DNA of 64,000 nt from Paramagnetospirillum magneticum AMB-1 (lineage in GTDB: Bacteria; Pseudomonadota; Alphaproteobacteria; Rhodospirillales; Magnetospirillaceae). The notes beneath the pieces are model-generated. The model was given only the letters and a program-made list of their open reading frames with translations. It was not told the origin of the DNA and did not search any database. The stretch is from positions 1,153,501 through 1,217,500 of the forward strand of contig NC_007626.1 in NCBI RefSeq assembly GCF_000009985.1. Reading direction: 5' to 3'. Both the position numbers and the translations under genes were made by a program. Positions within the stretch are counted from its first letter, which is position 1, and every line of letters begins with the position of its first letter. Positions 16,094 through 24,709 of this stretch are shown in pieces.

Positions 16094-18148
16094 TCAACTG
16101 GTGGCGAAGACGGGCTGCAGCCCAGTCTGCGAGGCCGAGAGTGATAGCGGCGCCATGGAATCCGCTCCCTGGCGGACCAGTTGCGCTTCGAGATCGGCGG
16201 GCGGCAGGGGGCGCGAGAAGTAGTAGCCCTGGACCACGCCGCAATCGGCATGGCGCAGGAACTCGAACTGATGCCGGTTCTCCACCCCTTCGGCGATCAG
16301 CCCCAGCCCCATGGCATTGGCCATGGCGATGATGGCGCGGATGATCTCGGCATTGTCGGCGTTGTGCTCGATATCCATCACGAAGGCGCGGTCGATCTTC
16401 AAGGTGGTGATGGGCAGGCGCCGCAGGTAGGACAGGCTGGAATAGCCGCTGCCGAAATCGTCGATGGCGATGCCGAACCCCCGGTCCCGCAGCCGGTTGA
16501 GATAGCCGATCACCTTTTCCGGCTCGTGCATGAAGGTGGATTCGGTGACCTCGACCTCGATCAGATCGGGTCTGACGCCGGATTGGTCGACGATGCGGAA
16601 GATGCCGTCCACATCCTTCTCGTGCAGGAAATGGCGGGGCGAGAGGTTGACCGCCACGGCCACCTCGCCGAAGCCTCTAGCCTCCCAGTCCCTGATCTGG
16701 CGGCAGGCTTCGTTGAGAACCCATTCGCCAACGGCGACGATCAGGTCGCTTTCCTCGGCCAGGGGAATGAATTCGTCGGGCTGCACCAGCCCCTCGCCGG
16801 GGCGGCGCCAGCGGACCAGGGCCTCCACGCCGGCCAGGGCGCCGCTGGCCGAGGCGATCTTGGGCTGGTAGTGCAGCTCCAGCTGATTCTGGGGAATGGC
16901 CTGGCGCAGCGCCATCTCGATGTCCATGCGGCGCAAGGCCCGGGCATTCATGGCCTGGTCGAAGAAGTGGAAGGTGTTGCGCCCCCGTCCCTTGGCCTCG
17001 AACAGGGCCATGTCGGCGTTCTTGATCAAGGTGGTGATGTCGGCGCCGTCCTGGGGATACATGCTGATGCCGACGGAGACGCCGACCCGCAGCAGATTGC
17101 TGCCCAGTTGGACCGGCACGCCGATGGTCTCGATCAGCTTCTCGGCGACGCTGGCGGCCTCGCCCGCCGAGTTCAGGCTTTCCACCACGATCACGAATTC
17201 GTCACCGCCCCAGCGGGCGACGGTGTCCATGCCGCGCATGATGTCGTGAATCCGGTCGGCGATGATCCTGAGCAGGGCATCGCCCTGCTTGTGGCCCAGG
17301 GTGTCGTTGACCACCTTGAAATTGTCGATGTCGGCGAACAGCAGCGCGATGGAGCGGTTCTGGCGGCCGGCCAGGGCGATGGCGTGGCCGATGCGGTCCT
17401 CCAGCAGGCGCCGGTTGGGCAGGCCGGTCAGCAGGTCCCGATTGGCCAATTGGTGAATGTCCTCGGTTCGCTGGTCGATCTCGGTCAGGAGCTGGTTGTA
17501 GGCGTGGACCACCTCGCCCAGCTCGTCGCGGCTCGACCACACCAGGGGCTCGCGCATCAGCACCGAGGCATTGTGGTGCAGCGAGTTGCGCAGCCGGGTC
17601 AACGGACCGGTGACCAGGTGGCGCACCGCCGCCAGCAGGACGGCGGTCACCAGGAGGAAGGCGCCGGACAGCACGATGGCCGCTCCGGCCCGCTGACGGA
17701 CCAGTTCGCTGCGCACCTTTCCGTCGTGGAAGGCCACTTCCAGCCGGCCGACGGGATATTCGCCGCCCGGCGTCTGCTGGATCAGGGGCACGACCTTGCG
17801 GAAAACGTCCCGCCGCCCGTCGGTGTCGCCTCCCTGCGCCGAGGCGACGATCTCGCCGCCGATGCCGAAGACCGTCGCCTCGAACAGTTCCGGGACATCG
17901 GGGTAGGACTGGAATTGCCGCTGCACCGCGGCGAAATCGAATTCCCACAGGGGTTTGACCAGTGCGGCTCCCTGGGTGATGGCAAAGCTGTCCAGGCGGG
18001 AGTTGAGGGCCGAAAGCCGGTCGCGGACGCTGTAATGCTCGAAGGCCGAGAACATCACCACCGTGCCGAACAGCAGGGACGGCAGAACGATCAGCAGAAG
18101 CTTGCGGCCGATGGATTTCGGCGTTCGATGGGCCAAGGGCATGGTCAT
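16094..18148 (-). CDS. Membrane GGDEF-EAL cyclic-di-GMP protein
   Basis: 684 residues; ATG 18148 overlaps the upstream stop (ATGA) and has GGAGG. One membrane segment lies near residues 17-36 and a second near 160-180, enclosing a ~120-residue periplasmic sensor domain. A HAMP-like region follows, then GGDEF (RWGGDEFV intact) and EAL (GVEALVRW, NLSPRHF, EVTES, IDDFGSGYSSL, LKIDR, AEGVE all present). Both cyclase and phosphodiesterase activity are possible. Coupling to the PhnD-like binding protein just upstream suggests a periplasmic ligand controls it. Confidence 0.88.
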   Translation of the reverse strand: MTMPLAHRTPKSIGRKLLLIVLPSLLFGTVVMFSAFEHYSVRDRLSALNSRLDSFAITQGAALVKPLWEFDFAAVQRQFQSYPDVPELFEATVFGIGGEIVASAQGGDTDGRRDVFRKVVPLIQQTPGGEYPVGRLEVAFHDGKVRSELVRQRAGAAIVLSGAFLLVTAVLLAAVRHLVTGPLTRLRNSLHHNASVLMREPLVWSSRDELGEVVHAYNQLLTEIDQRTEDIHQLANRDLLTGLPNRRLLEDRIGHAIALAGRQNRSIALLFADIDNFKVVNDTLGHKQGDALLRIIADRIHDIMRGMDTVARWGGDEFVIVVESLNSAGEAASVAEKLIETIGVPVQLGSNLLRVGVSVGISMYPQDGADITTLIKNADMALFEAKGRGRNTFHFFDQAMNARALRRMDIEMALRQAIPQNQLELHYQPKIASASGALAGVEALVRWRRPGEGLVQPDEFIPLAEESDLIVAVGEWVLNEACRQIRDWEARGFGEVAVAVNLSPRHFLHEKDVDGIFRIVDQSGVRPDLIEVEVTESTFMHEPEKVIGYLNRLRDRGFGIAIDDFGSGYSSLSYLRRLPITTLKIDRAFVMDIEHNADNAEIIRAIIAMANAMGLGLIAEGVENRHQFEFLRHADCGVVQGYYFSRPLPPADLEAQLVRQGADSMAPLSLSASQTGLQPVFATS

Positions 18149-19182
18149 TGTCCTCCCCCGCTTTCCATGGCGCCGGAGCGGCCTTCCAATTGGGCGATAC
18201 GGCGGTTGATATCGGCCAGCCGCCGCTGGCGTTCGCCCGGCGGCAGCGTGGTGTCGGTCTCGGTCTGCGTCCGTTGCCGGGCCGCCTCGATCAGCCGCAC
18301 CGAGACCAGTTGACCATCGTCGGAGGGGACGAAGCTGCTGATGTCGAGGCGGTCCATCGCCCTGCGCTCCTCGGCCAGTTGCATGGCGGACTTGCCGGCG
18401 GCCGGCTGGCCGTAGCCGAAGAAGAACGCGGCGATCCGCTCCTTGTCCGCGGCGGGCAGGTCGCGGCGCCGGACCAGGGGATCGGCGGGAATGAGTGGCG
18501 AGCGCCAGACGATCCGGGTGGCGGCGAGGGTGCCGGGGTCGCGTCGCCCAAGCTGGTCGTAGATCAGGCTGGCCACGGTGGCGGCGTCGCTACGCCCCTC
18601 GGCCACCGCGCGGATGTTGTCCTCGTGATTGGCGTGGACCACGCGCTTGAACAGCTTGCGGGGTTCCAGATGCCGGCTGGCGAAAAGGTAATAGCCGGGA
18701 ACCACCGTCCCCGAGGTCGAGTTGACGTCCCCTTGGGCGAAGGTCAAATCCACGGCTTTGGCGATGACCTCGTCGGCACTGGCCAGGGGCGAATCCCGGG
18801 GGACGATCAGATAGGTGTAATAGCCGCCCAGGCCCGAGGGATAGGTCTCCTTGGCGAATACCTCCGTCCCGGCAAGGTCCACGGCCTCGATGGCGGTCTT
18901 GTTGCCCAGCCAGGCCAGTTGCGCCCGGCCGGACCGCAGATTCCAGATGGCCCCGGCATAATCGGCCGAGACCTCGGCCATCACCGGCCGGCCAAGATGC
19001 TTGCCCAGGGCGGCCAGCACCGGCCCCCAATTGGCTTCCATTTCCTGCCGGGATTGCGGGGCGATGAGGGCGAAGCGCAGCGCCTGCGGGGCCTCGGCAC
19101 CATGGACGTGTCCGGCCGTCTGACCGATCAGCAGCGCCCAAAGCCCGATTCGCCTCGTCCACACGGCGACGGAGATCCCCAT
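18145..19182 (-). CDS. PhnD-like periplasmic phosphate/phosphonate-binding protein
   Basis: About 345 residues. ATG 19182 is chosen because AAAGGG lies 6 bases upstream; ATGs at 19188 and 19197 are in frame and possible. A signal peptide follows a basic n-region (WTRRIGLWALLIG, cleavage near HGAEA). The body follows the PhnD/SsuA-type binding-protein pattern: LRFALIAPQSRQEMEANWGP at the mature N-terminus, LAWLGNKTAIEAVD, and the anion-loop region GDVNSTSGTVVPGYY. No ABC permease genes accompany it. Its stop overlaps the start of the GGDEF-EAL gene, so it is more likely a sensor subunit than a transporter part. The C-terminal ~40 residues are coiled-coil-like. Confidence 0.78.
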   Translation of the reverse strand: MGISVAVWTRRIGLWALLIGQTAGHVHGAEAPQALRFALIAPQSRQEMEANWGPVLAALGKHLGRPVMAEVSADYAGAIWNLRSGRAQLAWLGNKTAIEAVDLAGTEVFAKETYPSGLGGYYTYLIVPRDSPLASADEVIAKAVDLTFAQGDVNSTSGTVVPGYYLFASRHLEPRKLFKRVVHANHEDNIRAVAEGRSDAATVASLIYDQLGRRDPGTLAATRIVWRSPLIPADPLVRRRDLPAADKERIAAFFFGYGQPAAGKSAMQLAEERRAMDRLDISSFVPSDDGQLVSVRLIEAARQRTQTETDTTLPPGERQRRLADINRRIAQLEGRSGAMESGGGQ

Positions 19183-19268
19183 GGCCATCCCTTTCATCGA
19201 GGAAGCAGCAGCGGCATGCTGCGGCGCAACAATAGCGCGGGGCGGCGGGCCGGCGGGTTAATGTTCGA

Positions 19269-21014
19269 TTAACCTGCCGGAGCGGGCTCGATGACCACCA
19301 GCTTGGAGGGCGTCTCCTTGGCCTCCTTCTTGCGCGCGGCAATGGCCGAGGCCACGTCATCCACGGTGATGTCGGTGCATCCGGGCGGCAGGACGAACAG
19401 TACGGCGCTGGCCGACAGCAGGGGGAAGGACTTGACGTGTCCCTCGCGGTCCTGGGCGGTGATGCAGCGGCGCTGCCGCGCATCCTGGTCGTAGAAGCTT
19501 TCGGCGTCGGAGGCGAAGCGTCCGATCAGCTCCCCGATGGCCAGGGCGGCCTCGGCGCCGTTGGTGTGGGTGATGCCGACGAAGAAATCGTCGCCGCCGA
19601 TATGGCCCACGAACCAGCTCTGGGGATCGGCCCGCTTGCGGCACAGTTCGGCGAACAGCAGGATGGCCCGGTCGCCCTGGCGGAAGCCGTAGGTGTCGTT
19701 GAACGGCTTGAAATTGTCGAAATCGATGTAGGCCAGCACCGCCCCGGCCCCGCCGGTAACGCAATCGGCCACGTATTCGTTGATGACCACGTTGCCCGGC
19801 AACTTGCTTAAGGGATTCTCGTCTCTGGCCCGCGCCAGGGTCTTTTCGTGCATGGCACGGATCAGCGAGCGGGCGCTTAAGAAACCGCGATAGACCATGT
19901 GATCGCTGAGCAGGATGCCGTCGGTCTCCTCCACGGCGGCATAAAGGGCCAGCATCTGATCCAGGGGTGTGCCGATATCGGCAATGGGGCAGCGCACGAT
20001 GAAGTCGCGCACCTGGCGTCCCAGCGATTTGTTGGCGATCAGGTCCTTGCCGAAGCTGGAATAGGCGTAGTTCTTGGTGTCGCGTTCGCGCACGATGCCG
20101 AGCGGCCGTCCGGAATGGTCGACCACCGGGGCATAGCCATTGTCGGACGACCGGGCGAAGCGTTCGAAGATCTCGCTCATGGGGGCGTCGGCCAGGATGG
20201 CCGGAACCTGATCCATCTGCTGCAGCACCCATTTCTGGTCGATCTGCCGCTGGCGGCGGTCGTCGCGGGCCAGCACCTCCACATGGGGATAGCTGGCGGC
20301 GAGACGCAGCGGGTCAAGCTGGGGCGGGCTGATGAAGTTGCCCTGAACCAGATCCAGTCCCAGTTCCCGGCAGACCATCAGCTCGCGGCCGTTCTCGATG
20401 CCGACGGCGATGACCTCGACGCCCAGGGTATGGGCCATTCCGATGATCTGGGCCAGGACCACGCGCTTGCGGGCGTCGCTGTCCAGGCCGGCGATCAGGG
20501 TGCGGTCGATCTTGATGAAGTCGGGGTTGCAGCCGGTGAGCAGCGCCAGGGAATGGGGCATGGCTCCGAACCGGTCCACCGCCACCATGCCGCCGCCCCG
20601 CCGCATGAGCTTGGCGGGATAGGCCGAATCGTCACTCTCGGCCGGCAGGCCGGCGATTTCGGTCACCACATGGGCGAAGGCGGTCTGCAGGGCACCCTGG
20701 ACGTCGCCCAGCAATCTGTCCAGATGACCGGCGGCACGTGCGTCCAGATTGAGGAAGAGGGCGCCCTGGGTGAGGGTGGGGTAGCGGGGGGCCATCTCGC
20801 CGATGGTGGCGCGCACGGCGATCTCCAGGTCCAGCAGGTGGCCGGCCGCATGGCATCGGTCGAGCAACCAGGTGGCGCTCTCCTGCGGGCTGCCCTCCCA
20901 GCCGCGCAGCAAGGCCTCGTGACCGAAGCATTGCCCGGTATGGACGTTCACGATGGCCTGAAACGCCACGTGAAGGCCGGGAAATCGGGGGTTCAGTTCG
21001 ATATCATGGGACAT
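19269..21014 (-). CDS. EAL-CBS-GGDEF protein with degenerate EAL site
   Basis: 581 residues, cytosolic. Order: EAL (~15-245), a CBS pair (~260-395), GGDEF (~415-565). EAL keeps Glu33-Ala-Leu and LNLDA, but the metal-binding DDFG is VDRFG and the AEGVE glutamate is Val (AVGIE), so phosphodiesterase activity is probably lost. The cyclase signature is GGDDF (473-477; bases 19584-19598), an Asp-for-Glu variant of GGDEF that may be active. CBS domains often bind adenine nucleotides, so activity could follow energy state. It lies between pstB and the PhnD-like gene on the same strand. Confidence 0.82.
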   Translation of the reverse strand: MSHDIELNPRFPGLHVAFQAIVNVHTGQCFGHEALLRGWEGSPQESATWLLDRCHAAGHLLDLEIAVRATIGEMAPRYPTLTQGALFLNLDARAAGHLDRLLGDVQGALQTAFAHVVTEIAGLPAESDDSAYPAKLMRRGGGMVAVDRFGAMPHSLALLTGCNPDFIKIDRTLIAGLDSDARKRVVLAQIIGMAHTLGVEVIAVGIENGRELMVCRELGLDLVQGNFISPPQLDPLRLAASYPHVEVLARDDRRQRQIDQKWVLQQMDQVPAILADAPMSEIFERFARSSDNGYAPVVDHSGRPLGIVRERDTKNYAYSSFGKDLIANKSLGRQVRDFIVRCPIADIGTPLDQMLALYAAVEETDGILLSDHMVYRGFLSARSLIRAMHEKTLARARDENPLSKLPGNVVINEYVADCVTGGAGAVLAYIDFDNFKPFNDTYGFRQGDRAILLFAELCRKRADPQSWFVGHIGGDDFFVGITHTNGAEAALAIGELIGRFASDAESFYDQDARQRRCITAQDREGHVKSFPLLSASAVLFVLPPGCTDITVDDVASAIAARKKEAKETPSKLVVIEPAPAG

Positions 21015-21141
21015 GACGCGGCTTTGTGATCCGCGGCCGCCCCAAACGGCGACCGCACGGCGGCATCATGCCAAATCGGTCATGAACAAACACGCGGAGC
21101 GAGGGGCCGTCAGAAAAGTTTCACTATTGGAATCGCCGGGC

Positions 21142-21924
21142 TCAGCCGAACCGGCCGGTGATGTAGCCCTGGGTCAGGGGGTGCTGCGGGCTGGTGAACA
21201 TGGACTCGGTCTCTCCCATCTCGATCAGCTTGCCGAGGTGAAAGAAGCCGGTCCGCTGGGACACCCGGGCGGCCTGCTGCATGGAATGGGTGACGATGAC
21301 GATGGTGTAGCTGCCGCGCAGTTCGTCGATCAGTTCCTCCACCGCGGCGGTGGCGATGGGGTCCAGGGCAGAACAGGGCTCGTCCATCAAGATAACCTCG
21401 GGGGCCACGGCAATGGCGCGGGCGATGCACAGCCGCTGCTGCTGTCCGCCCGACAGGCTGGTGCCGGTCTCGCCCATGCGATCCTTGACCTCGCCCCACA
21501 GCCCGGCCTTGTCGAGGCTGGAGATGACGATCTCGTCCAGTTCGTCGGCGCCGGCGGCCAGGCCGTGCAGCCGGGGGCCGAAAGCGACGTTCTCGTAGAT
21601 GGATTTGGGAAAGGGGTTGGGGCGCTGGAACACCATGCCAACCCGGGCGCGCAATTGCACCACGTCCATGGCCGCGTCCTGAATGTCGATGCCGTCCAGG
21701 AACAGCGAGCCGCTAACCCGGGCGATTTCGACCAGATCGTTCATCCGGTTGATGCAGCGCAGGAAGGTGGACTTGCCGCAACCCGAGGGGCCGATCAGGG
21801 CGGTCACCTGCCCGACCGGAATATCCAGGTTCACGTCGAATAGAGCTTGTTTTTCACCGTAATGAACATTCAGGTCGCGGGCGGATATCTTGCTGCTGCC
21901 AACAAACGAATCAATAATTGCCAT
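21142..21924 (-). CDS. pstB: Phosphate ABC transporter ATP-binding protein PstB
   Basis: 260 residues from ATG 21924 (GAGG 6 bases upstream). The PstB-type ABC ATPase has Walker A GPSGCGKST, the typical PstB segment FLRCINRMNDL, Q-loop region MVFQRPNPFPKSIYENVAFG, signature LSGGQQQRLCIARA and Walker B VILMDEPCSALDP. It powers high-affinity phosphate import with PstC, PstA and PstS, none of which is next to it. A standalone pstB may serve a distant pst operon or link phosphate status to the neighbouring signalling genes. A long inverted repeat lies just upstream of its start. Confidence 0.92.
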   Translation of the reverse strand: MAIIDSFVGSSKISARDLNVHYGEKQALFDVNLDIPVGQVTALIGPSGCGKSTFLRCINRMNDLVEIARVSGSLFLDGIDIQDAAMDVVQLRARVGMVFQRPNPFPKSIYENVAFGPRLHGLAAGADELDEIVISSLDKAGLWGEVKDRMGETGTSLSGGQQQRLCIARAIAVAPEVILMDEPCSALDPIATAAVEELIDELRGSYTIVIVTHSMQQAARVSQRTGFFHLGKLIEMGETESMFTSPQHPLTQGYITGRFG

Positions 21925-21947
21925 TACGAACCTCGGGCGGGGAGGGG

Positions 21948-22009
21948 GCGATAAACCTTCGTCACCGTGCTGCAACAATGAGCAGCATGGCGTCACTGTG
22001 GTTTATCGC
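21948..22009. promoter_or_regulatory. Nested inverted repeat upstream of pstB
   Basis: Outer arms GCGATAAACC (21948-21957) and GGTTTATCGC (22000-22009) are perfectly complementary. Inside are GTGCTGC (21967-21973) and GCAGCAT (21981-21987), which pair with one G-T. The structure covers -24 to -85 relative to the pstB start. No T-run follows on the pstB-sense strand, so it is not a classical terminator. It could be an operator or a leader RNA stem. Confidence 0.55.
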
Positions 22010-22125
22010 TCCATTCCTCGCGTCATCAAACAGCTTAAGTGCTGTGAAATAAAAAATTAACCGAGGCTCTGTGGCTTGCTCGTTGTTTATTGGTGAAGCC
22101 TGTATCTATTTGTAAGAGCTACTGC

Positions 22126-24477
22126 CTACTCCTTGGCGACGTAGGTGTAAAAGCGGATGGACCCGTCCGGTTCGATTTCGCGGTAAAGCCCCTGAATCTC
22201 GGCTTCGAAGCCGGGGAACAGGTTGGCGCTGCGCTCGAACATCTTGAGGTAGTCGAGCATGGGCCGGGCGCGCTCGCACAGGCGCTCACCGGGGATGATG
22301 GTGGCGATGCCGGGGGGATAGACCACCCACAAGGTGGTGGCGATGCGCCCGTCGATCTGGTCGATGGGCAGGTAATCCACCTGATTGCGGGTCAGCATGC
22401 GCACCGCGTCGTTGGGGCGCATCACCATGTGGGGGCGGTGCTCGGGCGAGAACTGGGCGCGTTGCAAGGTGCTGACGTTGCGGTCGCGGAAGAAGGCGTG
22501 CATCTCGGCGCACAGGTCCTGGATACGCAGGCCGCGATAGCGCTGGGGCCGCCGCCGGACGAATTCGGGGATGGCATCGTCCAGCAGGGCATTGTCGTCG
22601 TGGCGGCGCTTGAAGGCCACCAGCGAGCTGAGCAGGGTGCCCGCCTTGCTGGATTCCACGCCCGGCGTCAGCAGGAACAGCATGGAATTAAGGTCGTTCT
22701 TTTCCGGCACCACCCGGTTTTCACGCAGGTATTGGGCCACCACCGGGGCGGGGATGCCGTATTCGGCATAGGCCCCGGTGTCGCGGTTGAAGCCGGGGGT
22801 GATCAGGGTCAGCTTGTTGGGGTCGGTCATGGCATAGCCCGACCGGCTCACATGCTTGAAGCCGTGCCAGCGGGCGCCGGGGGTGAATTCCCAGTAGCGC
22901 GGATCGGCGGCGATGGTCTCGGTGGGCAGGTCCTCCCAGGCCACCATGGTCTCGCCGCCTTCGGGCGAGGGCACCCGGTCGGGTACGAAAGGCTCGAAGA
23001 ACCAGTGGCGGGCACTGTCCTTTTCCTTCTCGACGAATTCGCGCTTGATGGCCCGGACCTTCTTGCGCAGTTCGATGCCGAGATCGATGGTGTCGTCCCA
23101 CAGCACCTCGCCCGAGCGTCCGCGCATCATCTGGGCTCCCACGTCCAGCGACGCGAACAGCGGGTAGAACGGCGAGGTCGAGGCGTGCAGCAGGAAGGTC
23201 TCGTTGAAGCGGCGGTGCTCGATGCGGCGGCTTTGGCCCTTGATGTGGCGGTCGCGCACGTGGATCTGCGACGCCTGGGAGAAGCCGGCCATCTGCTTGT
23301 GGGTGGACTGGGTCGAGATGATGCCGGGCGAATCCTCGTCCAGGCGGTCCTTCAGCCCCATGCCGTAGCACCCCCGGAACAGCGGGTGGAACTTGAGGAA
23401 GCCGGCCCAGGCCTCGTCGAACAGGATGTAGTCGCACAGGTGGCCGATCCGTTCGAGAATGTGCTCGGCGCTGTAAATGGTGCCGTCATAGGTGCACTGC
23501 TCGATGACCGCCACCCGGAAGGGGCGGGGCTTCTTCCAGGCCTCCGGGTCCTTGACCAGGGGATTGTCGCGGATCTTGGCGCGGATGGCCTGCTCGTCGA
23601 AGGCCTCGGCGTAGATGGGGCCGATCATGCCCATGGCGTTGCGGTCGGTTTCCAGGAAGATGGGAATGCCGCCGCCCAGCAGCAGGGCGCCGTGATGGGC
23701 GGCTTTGTGGTTGTTGCGGTCGAACAGCACCAGGTCGTCCTCGGCCACCAGGGCCGACAGCACGATCTTGTTGGAGGCCGAGGTGCCGTTCAGCACGAAA
23801 TAGGTTTTCTCGGCCCCGAAGATCTTGGCGGCTTCCTTCTGGGCCTGCAGCGCCGGCCCTTCATGGGTCAAGAGGTCGCCCAACTCCAGCACGGAATTGT
23901 CGAGATCGTCGCGGAACACCGCCTCGCCCAGATGCTCGACGAAGATCCGCCCGATGGGGCTGCGGTTGTAGAAGATGCCGCCGTTATGGCCGGGGCAGGT
24001 CCACAGCTGGTTGCCTTCCTCGGCGTAATCCACCAAGGCGCCGAAGAACGGGGTCTTCAGGGTCTCGGCGAACTGCTTGAGGCGGCTGACCAGATTCTTG
24101 GCGATGAATTCGGGGGTTTCCTCGGCCAGGAAGACATAACCGTCGATGTAATCCAGCACATCCACCGGAATATCCTCGAAGCGCTCGCCGCGCACCAGGA
24201 TGACGATGGGCATTTCCAGGCCGCGCCGGCGCATCAGGTTGATCAGCTCGGTGGCCTCGGCCCCCTTGCCGCCCTTTTCCCAGTCCACCAGGACGCAGCC
24301 GATGGCGGCGTCGGTCTGCACCGCGATTTCCGCGTCCTCGATCCGCCGGGCGCGCACCACCTCGAAGCCCAGGCGCTCGACCTCGGTGATGATCTGCTGG
24401 ACGCGCACGCCCTCAAGGTCGTCGGTATCGAAGGCGGGAGCGCAGACCAGGAAGGTCAGGCGGCGAAAAAATTCCAT
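22126..24477 (-). CDS. Fold-type-I Orn/Lys/Arg decarboxylase
   Basis: 783 residues from ATG 24477 (GGAG 6 bases upstream). The N-terminal ~130 residues are the receiver-like wing domain of the biodegradative decarboxylase family. The PLP domain has LNGTSASNK, HKAAHHGALL, the Asp/Ala block LFDEAWAGFLKFHP and the PLP lysine in STQSTHKQMAGFS. Length and layout match LdcC/AdiA/SpeC-type enzymes. Substrate cannot be set by eye; arginine would feed agmatine to the agmatinase at 12659. Downstream bases 22010-22125 are AT-rich. Confidence 0.85.
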   Translation of the reverse strand: MEFFRRLTFLVCAPAFDTDDLEGVRVQQIITEVERLGFEVVRARRIEDAEIAVQTDAAIGCVLVDWEKGGKGAEATELINLMRRRGLEMPIVILVRGERFEDIPVDVLDYIDGYVFLAEETPEFIAKNLVSRLKQFAETLKTPFFGALVDYAEEGNQLWTCPGHNGGIFYNRSPIGRIFVEHLGEAVFRDDLDNSVLELGDLLTHEGPALQAQKEAAKIFGAEKTYFVLNGTSASNKIVLSALVAEDDLVLFDRNNHKAAHHGALLLGGGIPIFLETDRNAMGMIGPIYAEAFDEQAIRAKIRDNPLVKDPEAWKKPRPFRVAVIEQCTYDGTIYSAEHILERIGHLCDYILFDEAWAGFLKFHPLFRGCYGMGLKDRLDEDSPGIISTQSTHKQMAGFSQASQIHVRDRHIKGQSRRIEHRRFNETFLLHASTSPFYPLFASLDVGAQMMRGRSGEVLWDDTIDLGIELRKKVRAIKREFVEKEKDSARHWFFEPFVPDRVPSPEGGETMVAWEDLPTETIAADPRYWEFTPGARWHGFKHVSRSGYAMTDPNKLTLITPGFNRDTGAYAEYGIPAPVVAQYLRENRVVPEKNDLNSMLFLLTPGVESSKAGTLLSSLVAFKRRHDDNALLDDAIPEFVRRRPQRYRGLRIQDLCAEMHAFFRDRNVSTLQRAQFSPEHRPHMVMRPNDAVRMLTRNQVDYLPIDQIDGRIATTLWVVYPPGIATIIPGERLCERARPMLDYLKMFERSANLFPGFEAEIQGLYREIEPDGSIRFYTYVAKE

Positions 24478-24709
24478 GGGACGCTCCAATAGGCTTCGAG
24501 AGGCGGGGTGCGCGATGAGGCCGCAGACTAATCAGGGTTGGCGGCGGCTGCCATGGCGCGGTCGGGGGGACACAAAACATTCATGGTCGGCATGGGAGGC
24601 GGGCGATGCCGGCCTGGATTTCAATATGCTTCCCCATATGGTGTGGTCTTGCTATCCTAAAGTCGTAGTTTGGCCGCTGTGGTGATCAACCGGCAAGGGG
24701 GCGCTCACA

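Noticed and set aside
16181..18313. 710-codon + strand frame opposite the GGDEF-EAL gene
   Set aside because: No protein-like motifs; the antisense gene is complete with both catalytic domains.
22090..24492. 800-codon open frame on the + strand opposite the fold-I decarboxylase
   Set aside because: Shadow of a high-GC gene; the minus-strand protein has full PLP-enzyme motifs and a ribosome-binding site.
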